Origin: Gammaproteobacteria bacterium
GTDB taxonomy: Bacteria; Pseudomonadota; Gammaproteobacteria; Coxiellales; Coxiellaceae
Reading direction: 5' to 3'
Length of the DNA stretch: 64,000 nt
Assembly: GCA_023266215.1 (NCBI GenBank)
Contig: JAHFRQ010000001.1
Span: forward strand, 62,001-126,000
Each line of letters starts with the position of its first letter. Within the stretch, counting starts at the first letter, position 1. A model generated the notes under the pieces. That model saw only the letters and a list, made by a program, of their open reading frames with translations, had not been told where the DNA came from and made no database searches. This document shows, one piece after another, positions 59,505-64,000 of the stretch. Position numbers and translations under genes: made by a program.

Positions 59505-61464
59505 AAGTGCCATATCTAGTTGTGATTATTGGCATCGTTAAAGCTGATTTTTCAGTGCCACAACATTTTTCTCTCAACTTCATAAATCCAGCTACAATCA
59601 AACTCTTTGGTGCAGGCGCAGCAATTTGCATCGCCGATGTAACTTGACGCATGGTTGTTTTACCTTGCGCAATAGCCGCAGCATAAGCGACGACTAAGAC
59701 ACCCGCTACAATCAGCATATTTTTACTGTTATCAAGCGGCAAGGCATGCGGATGATCTTTAACCGGATATTTTTTTATCATTGCGATTAACGAATAAAGC
59801 GTTTCAACAATCCACGTATTTAATGCAGCGCTAAACAAGCAGGCTTGCGCTGGTGCGTAACGCAACATTAAATTAACATTCGCTCTGGCTTTGCCATTAT
59901 TTAATCCAGCTAATAAAGCGGTCACAGATAAATAAGTCATCACTTCGCCCGGCGCTGCAATCAAACTATTATTTTGATAACAGCCATAAGCCGTCATCAA
60001 TGCGCCCAGAACAGCAAAAACAGCTTTGTCAGTTTTATTTAAATTATCCAATTTTTCAAACGCAGGACCCACCCATTGCAATTGCAACAATTGCGCAAAA
60101 CGATGAAGGTTAATTGATTTTATTCCTGGAAATTCAGCAAGACCATCTAAGTTACGCTTAGTTGGTAAGTGATGTCCCAACATTTGCATCACAGAAAAAG
60201 TTGTGAAAATATAGCCATACATCAGCGCTGATAAGACTGAAATACCAGTTAAACCCATGGTGCCGCCAGGAATTGCGGCTGGATTAATGTTTGTGATTTG
60301 CATATCAGCAGAAAATCCGCGCGATGAAACTCCTGCGAACATCAATCCGCCGATCAGCGCCATCGGATAAACAATCAAACCAGAATCTGCCAGTTTTGCA
60401 ATAAAACTCGCAAACGAAGCGGTGTTAATAACAGAATCTTTTGATGTCAATGGAGGATAAATCCCATTTTGTGCAAATAATTTTAGCAAGCCGTAATTTC
60501 TACCCGCGATTGCAACGACGTTGCTAAAACTAGAATCCACTGCCATTGGCAATCCTGCAACAATGCCTGCAAGCAATCTAATAGGCATGGAATAAGATGC
60601 CAGCAAAGTTTGCATCACGGCCATTGATGCTGCCATTTTCACTGTAAAGCTCGCAGCAGAGCCTAGCGTGACAACTGTTTGTTCATATAAAGTTGGCTTA
60701 GTTAATTGCGTTAACAAATTATTTTCATCTGTAAATCCTAGATGAGTAATTTCTGTTATTAAATCATCTCTGATTTTTTGTAAATTTTCTTGTAATTCCT
60801 TAAAGTTTTCTTTTGAAACCGAATTGCCCGACGTAAAATAATTATTATTTCGCATAATAAATACAGCGATAGTCGTTAAAGCAGCATAATCTTTAACACT
60901 CGGCGTGTAATCGGGGAAAAGCTGCCATAATAGTGTTAAAATCGCTGTCACTTCCAAGGTATTGGGTAATTGATACGCCAATGCTGCGGGTCTTAAAGTT
61001 GATAAAAATGCTTCGATAGGTTTGATATAGTTTTCATACAATCCTTTAGGGGACTTAAAATCAGGCTGATGCAATCTTCCGTCATAATGATGGCGGACTA
61101 AAAATTTAATAAAACTGCTCATCTGTGTTATATCCAACCCGCACTTTGTATTATTTAAATAATACTCGATGCGATGAGATGTAAAATTATCTACAATAAA
61201 TTTTTCAATTTTTTCACGATTGGCGCGAGACTGGACCGATGGCTGGCTGCTAGAACCATCCTCTAAATCTTCTTGAGATAAATCATCTTCTGGCACATCC
61301 GAATTAACTGCAGAAGAAACAGCTATCCTCTCTTCGTCATCTATTGATTCTAACGAATCGGCAGGCGAATCATCTGGGAGCTGGCGACCGCTTCTTTGTC
61401 TAGCGGGTGGAAATGCCGTTAAAACTAATTCTTTTGCTTCTTCAAGAGTGATGGGGGTACGCAT
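59503..61464 (-). CDS. Large polytopic membrane protein of unknown function
   Basis: A 653-residue protein. The first 150 residues are soluble, acidic and Ser-rich in part (SLESIDDEE, DDLSQEDLEDGSSSQ). Two long hydrophobic groups follow (about residues 165-215 and 265-440), a loop, and at least four more helices from about residue 470. A short basic Cys-containing tail ends the protein. No transport or enzyme motif is found. The shape, with a low-complexity N-terminus, is reminiscent of orphan membrane proteins in Legionellales. Its stop codon lies on the edge of the 66-base repeat. It is separated from mutT by 99 bases. Confidence 0.68.
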   Translation of the reverse strand: MRTPITLEEAKELVLTAFPPARQRSGRQLPDDSPADSLESIDDEERIAVSSAVNSDVPEDDLSQEDLEDGSSSQPSVQSRANREKIEKFIVDNFTSHRIEYYLNNTKCGLDITQMSSFIKFLVRHHYDGRLHQPDFKSPKGLYENYIKPIEAFLSTLRPAALAYQLPNTLEVTAILTLLWQLFPDYTPSVKDYAALTTIAVFIMRNNNYFTSGNSVSKENFKELQENLQKIRDDLITEITHLGFTDENNLLTQLTKPTLYEQTVVTLGSAASFTVKMAASMAVMQTLLASYSMPIRLLAGIVAGLPMAVDSSFSNVVAIAGRNYGLLKLFAQNGIYPPLTSKDSVINTASFASFIAKLADSGLIVYPMALIGGLMFAGVSSRGFSADMQITNINPAAIPGGTMGLTGISVLSALMYGYIFTTFSVMQMLGHHLPTKRNLDGLAEFPGIKSINLHRFAQLLQLQWVGPAFEKLDNLNKTDKAVFAVLGALMTAYGCYQNNSLIAAPGEVMTYLSVTALLAGLNNGKARANVNLMLRYAPAQACLFSAALNTWIVETLYSLIAMIKKYPVKDHPHALPLDNSKNMLIVAGVLVVAYAAAIAQGKTTMRQVTSAMQIAAPAPKSLIVAGFMKLREKCCGTEKSALTMPIITTRYGT

Positions 61465-61563
61465 AATAAAATCCTCAGATTAATTGAATGAATAACGACA
61501 TTCTACAGGGCGAATATTAACGAATTCTTAGAAAACCAGTGGAAAACCAGTGGAAAATGATTT

Positions 61564-61965
61564 TCAAAGTAATTGCACAGCTTTGACAATGTCTGCATTG
61601 GCTGTTGGAAAATGATATTGATTGAGTGTATTTAATTTTACCCAGCGAATTTCTTGGCCTTCGCAACCTTGTGGGCTATGTTGAAATGCCGTGATCACAA
61701 AAGAATTTAGCACCAAATGTCGCTTCTCATTACTATCTTCGATGGTCAAAAATGGGTTTAATCCCGTGATCAACACACCCACTTCTTCTTGAAATTCGCG
61801 AATTAATGCGGCTTCTAATGTTTCACCTGGCTCAACTTTACCACCCGGGAATTCCCACAAGCCTGGCTCAGTTGCCGTTAAAGGGCGCAGTGCAATCAGC
61901 ACTTCTTTATTTTCATTGAGCAAAATGCCTGCTACCACAATTAATTTTTTAAAAACGGTTGTCAT
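61564..61965 (-). CDS. mutT: 8-oxo-dGTP diphosphatase (MutT)
   Basis: A 133-residue Nudix hydrolase. The Nudix box G-x5-E-x7-REUxEExGU is intact ([17 protein letters not shown], then FQEEVG). It clears oxidised dGTP. In E. coli mutT follows secA; here a DUF4143 ATPase gene is inserted between them, so mutT is probably transcribed separately or with that gene. Confidence 0.9.
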   Translation of the reverse strand: MTTVFKKLIVVAGILLNENKEVLIALRPLTATEPGLWEFPGGKVEPGETLEAALIREFQEEVGVLITGLNPFLTIEDSNEKRHLVLNSFVITAFQHSPQGCEGQEIRWVKLNTLNQYHFPTANADIVKAVQLL

Positions 61966-62030
61966 ATCAATCTCTTTATTGATCCTGTGATTAAAGCTAC
62001 GTTAGCTTATTACGAAAAAGAGTGGATGGA

Positions 62031-63329
62031 TTAATTTTCGCTGCGCAGCCATTTCCAAATAGGCATGATCCGAACAGTGTAACGTTTGCTGTCCTTTAAA
62101 ATTATTTCTGTTTTTTCCTCTGACTCTGTCAAAATAAAACCTTCTTTTAAGTCGTGGGTTTCAAGTGCATCTAATAATCCCGCTAATTCTCTTTGCTTTG
62201 TGCTTTCATTCGATAAACTTTGACATACTTGGATTGCTAAAATCACAGTAATATTTTCCTGAATAATAAAATCACATTCTTTTTTTTCATTGTGATAATA
62301 AATTTGAGTGTATCTTCTTTTTAATTCTATGAAAACAATGTTTTCCAATAGGCGCCCCGCATCGTCACTAAAATGAAACCCCACTATTTTAGCCAGTGCG
62401 TGATCAATAAAATAAATTTTTTTGGGAGACTGATTTTGTGTTTTAACGGAGCGATGATAGCGATTGAGAAAAAAGCAGAGATAGCTGGTTTCAAGATAAC
62501 CACAATAATCTGACACGGTTGTAGCGCTGCCTAATTCTAGATATTTTTTAAGTGAGTTATATGTGGTTTCTTTGCTGCAATTACTTGCTAAAAAAAATAC
62601 CATTTTTTTGAGTGTATCTGCATGGGTTATTTTGTAACGAGAGACAATATCGCGATAAATAATGCTTTCGTATAAAAACTGCAAATAATCACTCTCACGA
62701 TTTTTTGCATATTCAGGGATTCCGCCAAATTGGCAGTATTGATTAAATAATTTTTTAATTTGACTGGATTCTTTTGTTGATACTATTTTTTTTTCAGCAA
62801 TACCCGGTAGTTCATGCTGCAAGTATTCTGAAAATGAGAAGGGATAAATATTGAGCTGAATATAACGCCCGGTTAATCGAGTACCTAACTCTTCGCTAAA
62901 TAGAGTGGCATTGGAACCTGTAATAAAAATTTTATTACCCGCATTATACAAACGTCTTACGAACATCTCCCAACCCGGAATATTTTGAATCTCGTCAAAA
63001 TAAAATGTTTTTTGCTCACCGAACACTTCTAAAAAAACTTCGTAAAGTAATTGAAAATGCTCAACCGTAAAACCCACCAAGCGCTCATCTTCAAAATTGA
63101 AAAAATAATCTTTTTCTTTCAAATCCTGTCGAAGCATGTTTAATAGCACTGATTTGCCGCAGCGTCGAACGCCGGTTAACACAATAATTTCTTGATTTTG
63201 AGCCAGTTTTTTTAGCTTTGATTCTGTGGCACGATGAAAGCAGTCCCGAGGCAGCTGCTCTTCTTGCTGGTCAGCAATCACTTGTTTAATCAATGCAGCG
63301 GTAATCATGGTCTCAAACCCTCCATCCAT
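62031..63329 (-). CDS. DUF4143-type AAA ATPase
   Basis: A 432-residue P-loop ATPase. Walker A is GVRRCGKSVL (residues 53-62), Walker B is FYFDEIQNI, and a sensor segment reads KIFITGSNATLFS. The DUF4143 C-terminal half follows (GGIPEYAKNRESDYLQF, DFIIQENITVILAIQVC). The family has no settled role, and members are often seen as lone mobile genes. It is not found between mutT and secA in related genomes I know, so it is probably acquired. Another in-frame ATG is at 63308. Confidence 0.87.
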   Translation of the reverse strand: MDGGFETMITAALIKQVIADQQEEQLPRDCFHRATESKLKKLAQNQEIIVLTGVRRCGKSVLLNMLRQDLKEKDYFFNFEDERLVGFTVEHFQLLYEVFLEVFGEQKTFYFDEIQNIPGWEMFVRRLYNAGNKIFITGSNATLFSEELGTRLTGRYIQLNIYPFSFSEYLQHELPGIAEKKIVSTKESSQIKKLFNQYCQFGGIPEYAKNRESDYLQFLYESIIYRDIVSRYKITHADTLKKMVFFLASNCSKETTYNSLKKYLELGSATTVSDYCGYLETSYLCFFLNRYHRSVKTQNQSPKKIYFIDHALAKIVGFHFSDDAGRLLENIVFIELKRRYTQIYYHNEKKECDFIIQENITVILAIQVCQSLSNESTKQRELAGLLDALETHDLKEGFILTESEEKTEIILKDSKRYTVRIMPIWKWLRSEN

Positions 63330-63346
63330 AATGGAAGGTTACACCT

Positions 63347-63375
63347 AAAAGCCTCCACTGTCAATGGAAGCTTTT
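63347..63375 (-). terminator. Terminator of secA
   Basis: On the minus strand AAAAGCTTCCA and TGGAGGCTTTT pair with one mismatch around a 7-base loop, ending in TTTT. The stem overlaps the secA stop codon. TTGACA in the loop might be the -35 of a DUF4143 promoter, but its -10 (TAACCT, 17 bases further) is weak. Confidence 0.65.
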
Positions 63376-64000
63376 ACAACTGCCCATGACACTGTTTGAA
63401 CTTTTTGCCAGAACCGCAATGACAAGGATCATTTCGACCTATTTTGGGCTCGCTGCGAACAAAGGTTTGAGGCTCTTCCGTTTCATCACTATTGGCAACT
63501 GGCAAACCGGTCATGTCTTGATGCGTAAACTGCAGTTGCATTTGCGGCGCGGTTAATTCTGTTTGAGCCTGTTCAATACTCGCTTCATTCGCAACTTCTA
63601 TTTTTGACAATGTCGCAATAAAATCGTATTTAATATTCTCTAATAATTCGGTAAACATATTAAATGATTCGCGCTTAAATTCTTGCGTCGGATTTTTTTG
63701 TGCATAACCACGCAACTGAATGCCTTGTCGCATTAAATCCATCGCGGCCAGATGATCTTTCCAATGCGCATCTAATACTTGAAGCATAATGCCTTTTTCA
63801 GCTTGTCGCAGCACAGTAGGTGTAATTTTTTCTTCTTTTTCAGCATAAGCTTTAATTAATTCTTGCAGAATTTTTTCTTGCAACATTTCTTCATGCAAAT
63901 TGGGTTCTGACGTGAGCCATTGCTGAATCGGTAAATGTAAATGAAAATCTTCTGCGATTTCTTTTTCTAATGCGGGAATATCCCATTGTTCTTCCATGCT
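63374..64000 (-). CDS. secA: Protein translocase ATPase SecA, C-terminal part (truncated by window)
   Basis: The last 208 residues of SecA: part of the helical scaffold domain ([26 protein letters not shown]) and the C-terminal SEC-C zinc motif ([18 protein letters not shown]), with the C-x-C-x8-C-H ligands. The frame remains open at the window edge, so the 5' portion lies beyond it. The linker before the zinc motif ([14 protein letters not shown]) is variable. A terminator sits on the stop codon. Confidence 0.96.
   Translation of the reverse strand, partial: SMEEQWDIPALEKEIAEDFHLHLPIQQWLTSEPNLHEEMLQEKILQELIKAYAEKEEKITPTVLRQAEKGIMLQVLDAHWKDHLAAMDLMRQGIQLRGYAQKNPTQEFKRESFNMFTELLENIKYDFIATLSKIEVANEASIEQAQTELTAPQMQLQFTHQDMTGLPVANSDETEEPQTFVRSEPKIGRNDPCHCGSGKKFKQCHGQL

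Noticed and set aside
1-64000. Insertion sequences or prophage
   Set aside because: No transposase, integrase, recombinase or phage structural gene is present despite clear insertion footprints.

Overview
The window is AT-rich, gene-dense bacterial chromosome with almost no intergenic space; no gap reaches 300 bases. The housekeeping blocks (aceE-aceF-lpdA, ffh-rpsP-rimM-trmD-rplS, corB-like/ypjD beside ffh, ygfZ, zapD, mutT, secA) are in gammaproteobacterial style. Low GC, a tiny histone-H1-like basic protein and several large orphan membrane or repeat-free proteins suggest an intracellular or host-associated member of the Legionellales (Coxiellaceae/Berkiella/Rickettsiella-like). That placement is an inference; no rRNA or marker was compared.

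Region 1 (1-26.6 kb) is a large O-antigen/LPS or capsule cluster. A tightly overlapped minus-strand operon (9312 down to 1326) carries UDP-xylose synthase, a methyltransferase, three GT4 transferases, an RfbE-like (CDP-paratose/tyvelose type) epimerase and an asparagine-synthase homologue. A divergent plus-strand operon (10472 to 20954) carries the CDP-sugar genes rfbF, rfbG, an rfbH-like dehydratase, an rfbC-like epimerase and a reductase, then a GT2, a Wzx flippase, a Wzy-like polymerase and GT4s. A second flippase, a transferase and a second asparagine-synthase homologue follow on the minus strand, and a UDP-glucuronate 4-epimerase closes the cluster. The enzymes imply a glycan with xylose, a uronic acid (possibly amidated by the AsnB homologues) and a CDP-derived deoxysugar.

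Region 2 (26.6-36.7 kb) is accessory: a YhcG/DUF1016 nuclease, a CAU tRNA, comF, an orphan HipB-like repressor, a 707-residue orphan protein, a hipA-hipB pair in reversed order, an L,D-transpeptidase lipoprotein, and two paralogous coiled-coil/transmembrane proteins separated by a remarkable cloverleaf-like palindromic element.

Region 3 (36.7-64 kb) is housekeeping chromosome with small modules wedged into conserved junctions. MntA-HepT sits inside the pyruvate dehydrogenase operon, higBA between ypjD and ffh, a wHTH-nucleotidyltransferase/HEPN pair between ffh and rpsP, an AbiE pair behind zapD, and a DUF4143 ATPase between mutT and secA. The AbiE cassette is bracketed by a 66-base near-perfect duplication of the zapD 3' end, a clear insertion footprint. 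Three of these five modules use nucleotidyltransferases. Several carry their own sigma70-like promoter with an inverted-repeat operator that can be read directly.
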